The notes below the pieces were generated by a model. That model had not been told where the DNA came from and did no database searches. It saw only the letters and a list, made by a program, of their open reading frames with translations. From Prunella strophiata (lineage: Eukaryota; Chordata; Aves; Passeriformes; Prunellidae): a stretch of DNA of 64,000 nucleotides. Each line of letters opens with the position of its first letter. Position 1 is the first letter of the stretch. Positions 49,493 to 63,200 of the stretch are shown one piece after another. A program made the position numbers and the translations under genes. The stretch covers positions 67,860,830 to 67,924,829 of the forward strand of contig JAZBQD010000015.1 of assembly GCA_036583965.1 (NCBI GenBank). The letters run 5' to 3'.

Positions 49493-52198
49493 AGTCGCTG
49501 TGATAATATTGCAGTGAATCACACCCTTTAAGTGTTGTCACAAGATACACCTATTGAAGAGGAGGGCTATACTTTCATTCTAACATCTATTTTTTCTGTG
49601 GAAGCTCCTGTCTGATGAGATGCTACTTTTCAGCTCCAAACTGTGATAGTTCGATCTTTTGTTACTTAATTGCTGTGAGATCCAAAGATACACAATTCTA
49701 CAATTTATATATAATAAAATTTTAATGCTATGCATTGACACTCAGACTAAATAAAAATTTGAACTCTCTCTCTAATGAGGGGCAAAACTGAACTGATCAT
49801 TAACAACAAAACCAAAAATCCTCAGGTTCTGAGAGTCAGAAACTTGGTAGTACCAGGAGCGTTAGATGTCTCATTCTCAGGGAGATTTATATTTGTACTG
49901 GGAGGCATAAAATACAGAAATTGTTCAAAAGAGCTAGTTTTCCTGACATTCTCTAGGAGCTCTCATCTAAAGATGTTCTTTATAAGAAAAGAATATTCAT
50001 TATTTTCATTAAACTGCAGTAAATGTACCTATTCTAGCACATCTACAGTCCCCAAAGAAATTTTTACCATCATATCTAATTTGGCCAGCCACACAATCTC
50101 AGCAAACAAGGTTAGTAAGGCATTATAAAAATGCTGATGAGTTTCAAGTGAATCCCAACTTGGCAATCATCACAAAAACTATTAGTATTCAAAAATTATA
50201 CTATGTAAAATTAAGGTCCTTTCTCCTTCTCTTTTACCCTTGTCCAGTGTATAAGGTCTTCAACATTAGGGATTCTAAACCCTATGTACAGATCAACATT
50301 CTTCTAGTAATAATAACAAGCATTTTGAATAACATTTAGGATCCAATTAAATGTTTGATTTCTATTGGAATTGCTTTAACAGTTAGGATTGTCTCTGTAA
50401 ACTCATTCTCTGGCAAGGGCAAGAATCCATCTCATATTAAACAGTAAAACATATAAATCCCAACTACTTATTTGGATCTTTCATCTATACAGTTAAGATT
50501 TTCAATCAGCATTCAGAATTTCATTGTGTTTCTGTCCTTCAAACAGGACATTTAAGATGCTGTCAGCAAGTTGTTACTGACGGTGTTTACTTCTACCATG
50601 ACCAAAATTGACAGTAAAGTAATTGAAGATGTTTAGACAGGCAGAGGACACTAGTTTCCAGTCCAACTAAAAAAAGTAACATTCATGAATCCAAGGAAAG
50701 TTCCAACTTCTCTTTTTACATAAAGCATTTATATGACTGCAGCAAGTCTCTTTTTTTTTTTTTTTTTTCTGTAAGTTAAAAGAAATTATTTAAAAACACA
50801 AAGAATCCTTTGCTTCATAGTACATTGCCACTGCTATTGTTCCATTATTTACTCTCTAAACAGTCATATGCAGAATTTGGGGTAGATTCTTCTGCCAGGA
50901 AAGGCCGGGTTGTGTTAGGCACTGAACGAGCATTCTCAGAGAGTGTATCATCCAAAGGCAAAAGAAAGGGAGGAGACAAATACAGGCTGCAAAGAACCAA
51001 TTCATTGATGAAGAGACTTGGATAGATTCAAATTGAGAGGATCAGGAATATTAATTACAAGCTGCCATGTGCTTGGTCTTGCAATTAATTATATTCATTG
51101 CTGGATAAGTACATTTTAAAAGCACTTTTTTGAAGAGAATGAATAGTAATTACCAGGTGACACATTTTGTGGCTATAAAATGCATTTTTAGGCAATAAAG
51201 ACTGTTAATGAATTTTAGTTTAATTAGTAACATAATTTCAATCGAGATAATCCTGGGGAAAAAATGAAAGCTACATCATATTTGCAAAACAAACATAAGT
51301 TGGTGGTTATTATTTAGCCTTATTATTTGCAAAATGTTTAGTTCTTATTTAGTAGTTTCATTTAGTTGACTAAGTATAGATTGAAAACTTAGCTTATTTT
51401 ACTTTTTTTTTCCAATCTGAAAATAAAAGGTTCCTTGAAAATTAATTAAAATCTTTTAGTTTAGTTCACTTTTACATGGTCAAGAGCAAATTTCTTTCAT
51501 TTTTTTTCTTCCTGTGGGAAAGCTGAAATGTTTTTCTATTTGCCCCAAAAGAATTGCAACCAACATAATTTTAATGTGTTGCTTCACCAGTGAACCAAAA
51601 CCAATACTTTGTTTCAATGTTTTTGCACTACTTGCTCCATGAATCTGATATTCTAGTTATTGCCAGACACTCTGTATCATTAAGTAAAACTGATTTCTTT
51701 TCAATCTCTTGTGGTTTGTTCAGCTAGCCCAAAGCTGAAAAACTCAGACACACAAATGAATAGTGTATCTCTGAGATACACCATATTTCAGAGAAAAGAA
51801 AGGGAAAAATTCAATATCAGATTACATTAATTCCTTACTTTCCCAAAGTACAGTTGTATAGGATCATTCAGGGTTAACAAGCAAATGAGTTCTCTCTCCC
51901 AGTCACCAGATTTCTTACATGATTTTTTCTCACCCTTTTATTTTTTCATTTCAGTTTACTTTGAGTGATCTTTTTTGTGAGGTTTTCCTCTCAGCTGATT
52001 TCTTAATATCCCCTGAATTTATACCACAGTCTATAGCACAATCAAAAATCAAGTACATCTAAATCTTTCTGTCAAGGAAAGATGAATTAATAAAAGTGTA
52101 ATTACATCCACTCTGTAAAAATGCCCTGAAGTACCTTCAATCCCTCAAAGCTGAATTTCTGTGTGGCAAGATATTGTAGATATTTCTGAACAGCAGCA
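49493..52198. other. AT-rich stretch without recognised gene
   Basis: The longest open frame is 117 codons (49775-50128, +), with no recognised motif. A poly-T of 18 lies at 50751-50768. Confidence 0.55.
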
Positions 52199-52299
52199 GA
52201 AAAAAAATAAATAAAAAAAGGAAAAAAATACCCCACAACAAAATCTAAACAAACAAACAAACAAACAACAAAAAAAAAAAAAAAAAAGAAAAAAAAAAC
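52199..52299. repeat. A-rich tract with (AAAC)n
   Basis: A-rich sequence with AAAT units, then about five AAAC units (52247-52268) and two long A runs separated by a G. Confidence 0.9.
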
Positions 52300-52764
52300 T
52301 GTGGCTTTTTTTGTTCTATGACATCACAGTGGCACATTTCTTTGTGTTAACTAAGCAATTTCCAAACACTATCTCTTTTTAATACATACTATCTACTTAA
52401 CAAAAGGAAAACAAACACTGATTTCTTGGTGTATGTCTGGAAATAGATAAGACAGCTATTTGGATAGCAAGAGATTTGATCTGAAAAAAGAAAAAAAAAA
52501 CAATAAATTCTGTGATATCTTAAAGAATCCATTCACTTTTCTTAGCTTTCTTGTGGTGAGATATCACTATACAAGAATGATTTTCTTTTTACCTATGAAA
52601 CTTATGCTCCTAATGCCTTAGCTTCTAGCAAAATCCACTACAAAGCAAGTTCCATGAAGCAGCTTTGACAAATTCAATACAACTATTGCAGCAATATTTT
52701 TGTTTAGCTGACAAAAAACCTCCTTCTTCATTTGTCTTTTTAAACATCATTTGTCAAATACATT
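52300..52764. other. Spacer, nothing recognised
   Basis: AT-rich, no open frame of note. Confidence 0.5.
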
Positions 52765-53218
52765 TGTGATAGCAGCAGCAGTGCTACAGGACGGATGCAA
52801 AGATACTGAAGATCCTTGTTAGGTGCTGGTGTGCTGGGTTGATTGAGCAAATGTGGTCTGAAGTGTCATGCAGTTTGACAGCACATTATAAAACAAAGCT
52901 TTAATAATACAACAAGAAAGACAAGTAACAACGTGCCCATTCGAACTACCCAGAGCAAACACAGAGTCATAAGAGATGCCAAGGCTCCAGTGGAGTGACA
53001 GGGACACTGGCTTGTCTGGCAGCAGCAGCAAACCACAAAAATGCCTGTAGAATGTCACAGTTGTCAGAGCCAAGGTCGAGTACCTTGGCTCGACCAACAG
53101 GGGAGGGATATGAGGGAATGATGCCTGGAGGGGATAGCAGGGGAAGCACAGGGTGACATAAGTCTGGGCACCGTGCATGGCCCCTCTCAAGGGACAGAAA
53201 GTAGCACATTCCTTAACA
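52765..53218 (-). mobile_element. Probable endogenous retrovirus LTR, minus strand
   Basis: Read in antisense, the block runs from TGTTAAGGAATGTGC to GCTGCTGCTATCACA, giving TGT...ACA ends. It has an ATTAAA polyadenylation signal (complement at 52900-52905, within TATTATTAAAGCTTTG) about 135 bases before its 3' end, a U3-R-U5-like layout. GC content is well above the AT-rich flanks. A 10-bp-stem hairpin lies in the U3-like half. The 140-codon minus-strand frame (52819-53241) over it is probably not coding. No target-site duplication is seen and I cannot name a family, so the exact ends are tentative. Confidence 0.42.
53067..53091. repeat. Hairpin, 10-bp perfect stem
   Basis: GAGCCAAGGT and ACCTTGGCTC enclose the 5-base loop CGAGT. 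An overlapping alternative stem is GGTCGAG/CTCGACC. It lies inside the LTR candidate. Confidence 0.8.
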
Positions 53219-55239
53219 ACTAAAGATGTGAGCTGTGTCACCTCCTAGAATTATTGCACTTGAACAAGGAAAGGCTTGATGCTTTTCAAATCTGGCAGCA
53301 ATGGCAGGTCTAAACTCCTGCTGGTCACAGCAAAGAAGGATCAGCTGGCTGTGCAGGGTATTGTCATGCAGATCATCATCATTTTAGGTAAATATTCTAC
53401 TTAGGGTAGAAAATGGACTTATAGACCTTCACCTCTTGTTTTCTTGACCACTTAATTCAGAATTAAAAATATGCAGAAAGTCTTCTGTAAGGAATTAGAA
53501 CTGGTATATGGGAGGGCTGGAATACACGTAACCTTCATGCTCCTTACAGAAATCTGGGCATACATTCTGATATTTTGCCTATGTTATTATAACAATACAT
53601 TATACGGATTCATGTATTAAAATCCTTCCTGAAAGTTATTGTAAACAGTGTCACTGATGTGAAAAATATCACATAACAGTGCAGGTATATGAATTAGCTT
53701 CATTAAAATGTTTTTGTAATATTGATCTAATTTTTTATGTTGAAGGAATTTTTATACTTCAGCTATATAGCTCTGGACAAGTTCTGGGCAAAAGTCTGTG
53801 AAGAAGGAGATGCTTCATGAAACTTTTATTCTATCCAAGACAGAGATCTGGTTTCTAGAGACTTCTCTAGTTAAACTCCTGATTACAGATGGGTTGGACA
53901 TGAGTCTGCAAGAGTGGTCACCTTGGTAACACAGGTGTGCTTCAGCACTGTTACTGCTGTGGCCAAGTCTTTTCAGTTTCCTGTCCAAAAAATTTTCATT
54001 GTCTTTGTGAAAGGGAAAACAAAGCTTTTACATGTAGGTAAAGCAGACAATGCTTTTGATACATAATATTCTTTGCATTGATAAATGTTCATACAAATAT
54101 GTTTTATATATGTTGTTTCTACTCCAAGAAAAAAAAAAAAACCAAAAACAAAAAAACAATGGCATATTTGCTAAAGAAATGGATCCGAGTCCTTCATTTT
54201 AGGTCTGGGTTCAGACACTTCAAGTGATTGTACATGCTTTTCAGGTTGATTGCTGCTCTGTTCCTGTTCCTGTTTTCAAGAGTATCATTTAGAAGAAACC
54301 AGCATGAAGAAATAAATGTTTGAGGATCAGAAACAAATTCACTCTTTCTTCTGTTAAATGCAAGAGATTGGAAAGAGCTGTAATGCAGGGATTGGAAAGT
54401 GATGAAAAACAGTCAGGTACAGTCTTGCTGTACCTAAAAAAAAGAGAAAGATTTGTCTTTCACTGGAGAACACTGTGTGTCACATTGATAATTATTCTGT
54501 ATAATAAATTTACATGGTTAAATAAAAAGATAATTCATACAGAAACATCATTAGTAGTTGAACATCCTTACTTCAAAGGTAGAAAGCAGCTGCAGGATAA
54601 ACTAATTTGTCAATGGCAGTCCTTTAATTCTGGAGAAACATCAGTGATACGTGGAGTTGTTGTTCCTTTTCAACTTGAACATAACTGAGTTCAAAATTGG
54701 ATTTCTATGTCCAGCAATAGGTTCATGAAGACATAAATCACCAAGAGTTTGTTTTTGTTTCTAATATTTGTGGGCTAAACAGCTGATAAAATATCTGTGT
54801 TTTTCTAAATGTTAAATGTTATGTTCACTAACATTTGACATCTGTTATCTGTTTTATGCTATGTATATGACAACTTCCATTTAGGGCTGGGAAAAACCTA
54901 GAATGCTGGGATCATTTTAGGAAGCTGGAGTGGAAAACAAAGCAAAGATGAATGGTTTATTATTCCATTGTACTTTTCAAAACCATCATTCAATACATGA
55001 AAATGCTTCATGTAAGTACAGCCACAAAAGGCTATTGTTGAGGTTGTACATCTGGGTGTGCAAAGATTTGAGGATATCATGATTCTGAAAGGGACTAGGC
55101 ATAGAACTGAATGAAAGCAGCTTTTTTAGAATCCTTAACATGAAGCATTTTCACTTTCTACTGTACTTCAGACACCTATGCTCCTCATTGATTTGTATTG
55201 TCGCATGAGATTAGTATCAGCTAAGGTACATTACTTTTC
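53219..55239. other. Stretch without recognised gene
   Basis: The longest open frame, 54320-54688 (+, 122 codons), is unrecognised. An A-rich run with AACC and AAAAAC units lies at about 54129-54160. Confidence 0.55.
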
Positions 55240-55300
55240 TTTATAATGTTCTGACATCTCTCACACAAAAACAGTGTGAGAGATGTCAGAACATTATAGA
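55240..55300. repeat. Perfect long hairpin, 25-bp stem
   Basis: The left arm 55242-55266 and right arm 55274-55298 are exact reverse complements over 25 bases, extended by one T-G and one T-A pair to 27. The loop is AAAAACA (55267-55273). The inner pairs are CTCACAC/GTGTGAG. It is either a recent inverted duplication (template switching in replication) or a transcribed stem such as a small-RNA precursor. There is no evidence of transcription in the sequence itself. Confidence 0.95.
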
Positions 55301-57187
55301 ATGTGCAGAGCTATACACAGAAGCATGGATCACACTGTCTTTTCAGTGGCAGTGAAATAACAAGATTTTTAATTACTACAGCCTGAAGGTTGCATATAAA
55401 AGGTGATCTTTTCAGAGTCTGGGTTTTAATAAACACATATTTCATATTTCTTGGATGATGTCATCATAAAGGCATTTTCAGTTATATTTTATTTATTCAT
55501 TCCTGTTTTGGCTTGGGCCAGGGGTTTACACAGATATATCTGCCCAGAATTTTAAGCGACAGGTTTTGTGGGTTGTCTTTTTTACCCTGTAAAAAATTAA
55601 GGGTCTAATTTATAAGCAGAGCACAAATAACCAAAATTCAGGGCTCTGCATTCCAAGGCTTGAGTTTGATTTTCATTTTCTTTTAAATGACCTTTGCTAG
55701 CTAATTTCTCAGAAATTAATTGGCTTATTTGCAGTTCAATCCATTTAAAGTGAAGAAGTTTGTTTATACATGCCCATAATATAGCCAAAGTAAGAGTTAT
55801 TGGTAAAAGAATTTTATGCACATATTCACAGCAAGATCAATCAGTATGTATGATAAACAGTCAGTTACAGGTTTTGTTAGTTATTATCATTATTGAGGTC
55901 ACATGATGAATAAAAATGGAATTAAAAAAAAAAAAAAAGGTGACAATCTGAACTACAAGCATCCACTGTCTAAAGCCAGGATTCAGCCTTTCTTCCCTTT
56001 TCTATCTTATTTACCTTCCTTGCAGATTAGTAACAATTTGAACTAAGATTTTACAGAGCCAAACCAAACTCCCTTCTCACAGAAGATATTTTATTACTTA
56101 AATAATGAACTCCATGCCCAGTAAGGGGGAAAGCATAGGAGGTAACAATTATTTCAGGTATGTCTTAAAACAAATAAACAAAATTCTAGAAATAAGAAAA
56201 CAGGCCTTGGCAAAATAATCAGTAAAATGAAAATGATAAAAATGTACTGATAATGAAATGCAGCATTTCTTTAGAAAAATCTCAATGCATTTTTTTTTTC
56301 CTATGATAAATGTGTTTCATATGGAGAATACAATAATACAGGTACACTTATAGTTTTCAAACTTTGTTAGTAAGGAAAGAACAAGAATATTAAAGTCGTT
56401 ATTGCTATTCTTTAGCTTATGATCCTTGTTCTTCAGTTTCTAGTCTAATCCATGAGAATTATGATATAAAGTAGCTAGTGCATAGATCTTGGGCATTGAA
56501 AAAAGAAACAACCTTTTTTTTTTTTTTGGTAGAAATAATTTTTCGTGCTTATGAAACAATTCAAAGTCATAATGAAAGAGCATGCAGTTTCTCATGACTT
56601 CACAAATATTTTTTCTCAGCGATTAAACTGTTTTGGAGATTTTTTTCCTTTTTGCGTGTACAGGAAGAAAAATCCATGGACAACCCAGTATTAATTTATA
56701 TTTCTTGTGCTAAGCTTGCAACCTTTTTCCATTCCCATACTCTTAGTGTAACTGCCACAATCTCATTAGGCTCTAACATCTATTGTGTAACTTCAATATG
56801 ATGAGGTAGAATGAAAGAGTGACCAGACAGATCTCTCTCATTCTATTTCAACCTTCATTACCTTATCAATAAAAATAAAATAGTGAGGTTCCCAAAATCG
56901 CAAAACATTAAACAAAATAATGAACACAAATGAAAATTTGTTTTCAATTTCCCACAAAGAATCAATGATAATTGGTACTCATAAATGCCACCAAACTACT
57001 GTTTGGAGGGGAGATAGAGAGTTTGGATTTTAGTAGTTAAAAACAGATGAACAGAAGTTGTGGTTTTTAGGTGGCAGATTTGGCTGATGCCAGAATGTTC
57101 AGTACTCAGCAGAACAGGGATGTAAACCTCCAGACAGCAATTCTTAAATTATATTGGGAACCAATTTATTTTCTTTGGGAGCAAAGT
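55301..57187. other. AT-rich stretch without recognised gene
   Basis: No open frame above 74 codons lies wholly within it. Short homopolymers are an A run at about 55923-55938 and a T run at about 56514-56528. Confidence 0.55.
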
Positions 57188-57292
57188 AAACAAACAAACA
57201 ATCAAAAAAAAAAAAAAAAAGAAAAAGGAAAAACTAACCAAACCAAACCAAACCAACCAACCAAACAAACAAACAAAAAACAAACCTCACAC

Positions 57293-57328
<36 letters not shown>
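57188..57328. repeat. A-rich tract with AAACC, AACC and AAAC units and a terminal poly-A
   Basis: An AAAC start is followed by an A17 run, then AACC/AAACC units (about 57235-57265), AAAC units and an A run of over 30 bases (about 57295-57328). Apparent Lys-rich and Phe-rich open frames are artefacts. Confidence 0.9.
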
Positions 57329-57329
<1 letters not shown>

Positions 57330-60176
57330 CATCGATCAAAAACATGTTGGGTGGACTTTTTTTTCTTCATATTAGGAGGAAAATAAAGGATTTGGAAACT
57401 GTAATAAAGTAGTTTGGCCATAAAATTTATTGACTGCAGGCAGAGCATCTGCTTTTGTGTAGGAAAGAAATAAGAACAAGGGAAAGCATCTGTGGACATC
57501 ACCCTTTGATTGGCAGGGGGGAAAGGGAGGGTGTGGGGAAAAAAAACTTGGATCAGAAACTACCAAATAGTACTCTATTGAGAAGGAATTAATTCAGGCT
57601 GAGAGTCTGAAGAGAAAACAGATAAACCAAGGAAAAATAATACAATGTAGAAGCAGAAGAAAGGGGTGCAAAAAAAAGATGATGGAAAACAGCAAAAAGA
57701 AAAAAAAAAGTGCAGAAAGAAAAACACCAAGAAAGCACCTCAAATATCCAAAAAGTTCAAAATTATAGGTAATACTTTAATCTTTTACCCAAAATTATTT
57801 TTTGAGACACTAGAGCAAACAATCATTAATTGGTCATATTTTTTTCTGGTGGATGAGGAATGTTTTAAATATTACATATTTAAATATTATATATTTACTT
57901 ATTTTAAGGTAAGTTTTGATATATAGTATCCCTTCTGTAGATAAATATTTGCAAAACACATGTAGCAATAGCACATATTGTTGAGGGCTAAATATGAATA
58001 TAAATACTGGATGAGAAAAAAGACAGACTTTCAATCAAGACCTTCTGTGCATCTCCATTTAAAGCCATAAGATATATAAATTGCTATAATCAATATTTAT
58101 TTCCACTTCATTCTCTTCTTTGTAGCCCCTTAATACCTTCATTTCTGGGCACCTGATAAAACAAATGCATCTTTCTTTCAGCCTAACATCACCTTGTGGA
58201 TGCCCTGATTGTAAAGAGGAGTTTTAAAAGGACTTTGACAATTCTAGAAGAAAGTAATCAAATTAAAATCATACCGTGCGTAAAATTAAAAATATGTGTA
58301 ACTAAAAGACTCTTATTTTGAACAGTTGACTCATTATTTTTGATCCTTCATGCAAATTTTAAAACAATCTCAATAGACAGTAAAATTCAAAGCATGTATA
58401 ATTGCAAGATATAGACTTACAACTCTATTTACACTCGTGGCCTTTTGATTTTTTTATTCCAGTTAATTGTATAAAAAGTGGCATGGATTTCTTTCTTCAA
58501 AAGAAAAAGGAAGCTTAGTTTCCTAGTGTTTTTGGCTTTCAAAGTCTGTTTAGACAACTCTTTAATCTGTTTAGACATTGCCATGAGAACTTTTTAAAAT
58601 TCTTACCAGCAAAGAGATCTTCTGTTTTCAATTTTTCACTATGATAAATTTTTTATGGATGAATAAAGGTAGCATTTCAAGTGATAATAACCCCTGATAC
58701 TGAAGAACTCCACAGGATGTTGAGTAACTTATAGCTGCCCTAATCACAAAATAGGTCTCTGCCCTAAAATTGTGGTAGTCTGATTTTAAATATAGCTCTG
58801 TCTCCATGCCCTGTCTTTCAATTAAAGAGTATAGTTCAGTAAGTCACCCTTCAGAACAATAACCACTGAAGAAATATCACTGACTATCTGAAACATTTAA
58901 AAAAATATAATCACATCAAATTTATGGAATCATGTAAGAAATCTGCATTCCCTGGCATGTATAGGCATTTTTTCCTAAATATACTTAAAGAAAAAGAAAA
59001 TTTTTTTGTCATCTTTTTCAGTCTGTGGGGCCAGTACAAGCCAAGAATAAAGGAAAATCAGAGCAATTACACGTATGTTTTTAAGAATTTGGAAAAATTA
59101 AAATTAAAAAAATGTACTTTTTTGACAACCAAGTAGCTGTGTCCATTGAAGTTCATCTGGAGCCTTTAAAAAAGATTATCTGTTCTCATTGGTGTCTTCA
59201 GAATATGAAATTAAATGCAATGGGAAAAAAAGTATGACTTTACATGTATAACCTGAAAATTAAAAAGAGAGACAGAGAAAAATTAAAATCATCCTGACTT
59301 TAATGAATATACATCTTTCATTCATTTTAGGAAAGTCATCATTCATACTAATTATATAAGAATGCAAAAATGTAAGCACAAAAACTTCATAAAATTCAAC
59401 TTGATTAATTCTTATTGTTACAGTTTCTTTATGATCTGCATCATATTGCAGATCTGCTTAAATACCTTGAGGTGAACATGACTTTAGTTTGCTCTGGTGA
59501 CTGAAGTACCTACTGTATTGCATTCCATGGTGCTTTTCACCCTTGTGATTATTTCATGAGTCCTGTTATACTTCATATTCAATTTAAAGATTCAGCTGCT
59601 GGAGATGTAAGAATATATCCCAGGTTTCACAAAGGTTAAAAAGAAGGGTTAAAAAGGAAAGAGGATAGGATATAGTGTCACAATTAGAAAAGCTGAGTTA
59701 AAAATACTGAGGGAAAGAAATTTTACAGTCTATAAATGGAACTAAATATGGCTATTTTTTCACAGGTATGTGATTTTCTACAAAAAGAGTCACAAAGGGA
59801 TCCAGCCTGTTAGAGCTTTTAAAGTGTCATGTAATCAAAATGACTGCAAAGCTGCAGAGGCTGGTACCCAGACAGGCTGAACGAAATGCAAAGCAGCTCA
59901 ATGCAGAACACTCAGGGAGGGACAGCCTGCAGTGGAATAATCTGCCTGAGACTCAGAGCAGAATGAACTGTTCCAGAGGGCTGTTATATCACTTCTAAAG
60001 GGAATGAATTAAAACACAATTGGGCACTGAGCAAGTAGAGTAATAAGTTTAATGGATGAATGTGAGGCATTTTTCTCTATGGAAAAACAGTTCATACAGA
60101 CACAATGGCAGTATACCAGCCTCTATTGCTGTCATTCTATGCTACCCACTTTCTGGCCAAATGTAGTCTTACTGAG
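57329..60176. other. AT-rich stretch without recognised gene
   Basis: No recognised coding or mobile sequence. Two near-identical 15-bp AT-rich units lie in tandem at 57867-57896 (AAATATTACATATTT and AAATATTATATATTT). CTGTTTAGACA is repeated at about 58546 and 58567. A slightly GC-richer patch at 59845-59990 was not identified. Confidence 0.55.
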
Positions 60177-60271
60177 TTTTGGTTTGTTTTGGTTTGTTTT
60201 TGGTGGTTTTTTTTTTTGGTTTTTTTTTTTTTTTTTTTTTTTGGTTGGTTAGTTGGTTGGTTGGTTTTTTT
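60177..60271. repeat. T-rich tract with GGTTTG and (GGTT)n
   Basis: GGTTTGTTTT units, two long T runs, then GGTTGGTTAGTTGGTTGG (60243-60260) and GGTT continuing to 60266. It looks like the reverse complement of the A-rich/AACC-rich tracts at 49.4 and 57.2 kb. Confidence 0.9.
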
Positions 60272-63200
60272 CCAGATCCTTGAGTTCCTTTTTGGGAAGG
60301 AAAAACCTTTCAATTTTCATTTCAGGGTAGGGTCATCAGAACATTTAAAAAATATTTGGGATAATAGAAATATATGTAGTAGATATTTATTCTTCAAAAA
60401 GACACTAGTAGTGAAATTTGATTGTTTCCAATGATCTTATTCTTCCATCTTTATCCATTGAAGACAAGCAAGTAAACTGGAAGGCTAAGGCTTTCAGGAA
60501 CAAAACATTTGTCACTGTGGAAGGGTCACTGGAGGGTAACAGTCACAGTTAAATGACTTCTAATAAACATGGCACCCAAAGTGTACTAAAGTAAAAATTT
60601 ATGTGGTTAGTCCAAAGCAACAGTCAAAAAAACACGTTCCCTTTTTCTTGACTTAAGTGTTCCACAAACACTGAAAAGGTTTAAACAGATAAGAAGCCAT
60701 AAATACTTAGTTCTTGCTTGTACCTGCAAGATAAGCAATAAAAAAATCAGTATTATCTATCCTGTATTTGTTTTATCTTGAAATTCAGAGTTTGATCTTT
60801 ATATGTTAGAAAGTTAAGTGAAATAATAGGTCGTCAGCATACTAAGCTCAAGCTTTAATTAAGAGGTCACAGTTACAGGTTTTATCTGAGCACTTTACAG
60901 AATTAATACAGCCACACAAAACATTTAGGCAATGAAAATATATTCAATTTTCCTTCTGAATTTCAACTTTTATGTTTTAACTACATTTTATGCTTCTTCA
61001 CAGGAGTTTAATCACTTTTGTGGCACGTCTTAGCCACACATTACAGGATTCTGTTTTCCCATGGGTTAGACAAGAGTAAAGATATTTAGAAAATTCTGCT
61101 AAAATTATATAGGAATCAAGAGATTATTAATGATATGTAGCAAAGGGGAGAGACAAGTTCTGTGGTGTAAAAATGTCCAGACTAAACTGATTAGCCAAGG
61201 CAATGTACTTAGAAGGAAAGAACATTTACATTATTCCTATAATCATCATTCCTATCTATTTCCCATTAACTGGTAGCTGAAAGAGCAGAGGATGATCTCT
61301 AAGACTTACCTTTTGCACTTTCCTCCCTCCCATTTTTAGGGGTGATATCATTGTGGACATTTTTCATGAGGCAAAGTCAAATCACATTAAATTGTCACTC
61401 AGCTTTCTCTCGAGTATGTGGAAGTGAATAGTGAACGTATATTAAATTCTAAGCAATATTGTTTAGCAACTTAATTTTGATTATCTGCAAACAAACAAAC
61501 AACAAACAAAAAAGGAACAAATAAGGACATTTTTATATGTAATCTCCTTACAAGAAGTGTTCTTACTTATTGACTACCATAATTAGAAGCACTTCCCTAT
61601 TTCTAAAGGAGACATAATGAAGGAAATTAGCAATGATTTTAGTGTTCTTATGGAATGAAAACCTGATGGCCTTGCTGAGAGAGAAACCCAGCTGTGCTGT
61701 TTCATAAATTCTGGGTGGGGAAATTTTGAGAATTCTCTTTTATGGTGTATTGATTTTTTCATAAATGTCATCCCTAGTTTAGAGATACTCACTTGTTTGG
61801 AAGAAAATGCAAGTGCAAAACTCATGTCAGGAAGTGTGGATTTTCCACATAAATGGAAATCTGGATTTAGCATATTTTTTTCAATTTTGTTAGTACACTT
61901 GTCAAAAGCAAAGCATAAAGAACAGCAACTAAAAACACTTCTTTTTTTTTTTTTTATGATCACACTTGCTTAGTCATGCCTTCTTTCATATGGACTCAGA
62001 CAGCAACCAGCACTTGAAAGGGAAGTTCAAAATCAATGGCATCTCTTTTTAGAAGATCTATCCTACTCTTTATCTTTGTCTAGCTGCTTTATAGTTGCCT
62101 TCAAGACATGGCTCTGTCTTAAATTCCCTGGACACTAATGCACACTTAGAAGTAACATCACCCAGGAAGCACTGCATCCTTCTTTTGCCTTTGCTCTGTA
62201 TAAGCTAAAGTTTATACGCCTCTTCAACAAAAGTTCCATTTCCCTAGCCATAGGTGAAGCCTCTTCTCATGGCCAGTGTTGTACTGAAGATAAAGGAGAG
62301 AGAGATGTGACTACTTCAGAGGGGGAGGTTAATCTTTAGTTGTGCATCTTGTGACTGGAGTAAAAAATAACAACTGGAATAACTCTATTAGCTTCTCATG
62401 TAAGATATTTCTGCCCTATAAATAAGACTTATAAATTATGAAGGGAAGGACTACTTTTTACCTTTCTTGAAACAGTATAATTTTTAGTATACAAGGGAAT
62501 TAAAAAGAATCCTAATTTTCTCTTTTTAATTTTATTATTACATTGAAAAAATCATAGGACTATTCCTGAAGTTTTAAAAATAATATAAAAGGACTGACTA
62601 GAAACTGCAGTGCCTTCCAGTCTGAGGACCAGACACGTAAATGTCAAAAATTTCAATTTAAGTGCTGTCATGGTTCTAGCCCTTAAATGAAACATATGAC
62701 AAAAGAGATTGAAACATAGTTTTTTTAAATGCAAGTTGATGCTATAACCCACTTAATCACCTTTCTTATTTTAACTTATATGTGATTAAGAAAGTATTTT
62801 TATGTGCCTCCATATTGTTAAACTATGTGAAAGTCTCATGCTGGATAGTGGTGTCTAATTAAGACCAGTGAGGACATGGGTACTTTAGATTGATAAATCT
62901 TTTTAAAGTCATTGTTTGAAAGTGTCTAAAACCTTTGAAATTACTGTTTTCAGAGCCTTTGGGTTCTGAGTTAAGCTCTTGGTGGCAGAGAAAGTATGCA
63001 ATACAACTTTACTGAGAATCTTAAGGTTTTAATTTTATGTATATTCTGTTTTCTTTGAATTCAAATCCCTGTAGAATACAATCAGGTCTTGATCATGGCT
63101 TGGTTAGTGATCCTGATAAGAGTGGGAACTTTCTAATATAAGAAAAACTTTGCAATCTCTCTACAAGTCTAACTGTGGAGACACACTGTTATAAAAGCTT

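Noticed and set aside
52819..53241. 140-codon minus-strand frame
   Set aside because: It overlaps an LTR-like block including its polyadenylation signal; no protein family recognised.
59845..59990. GC-richer patch as a mobile-element or exon remnant
   Set aside because: No open frame of note and no recognised repeat block.
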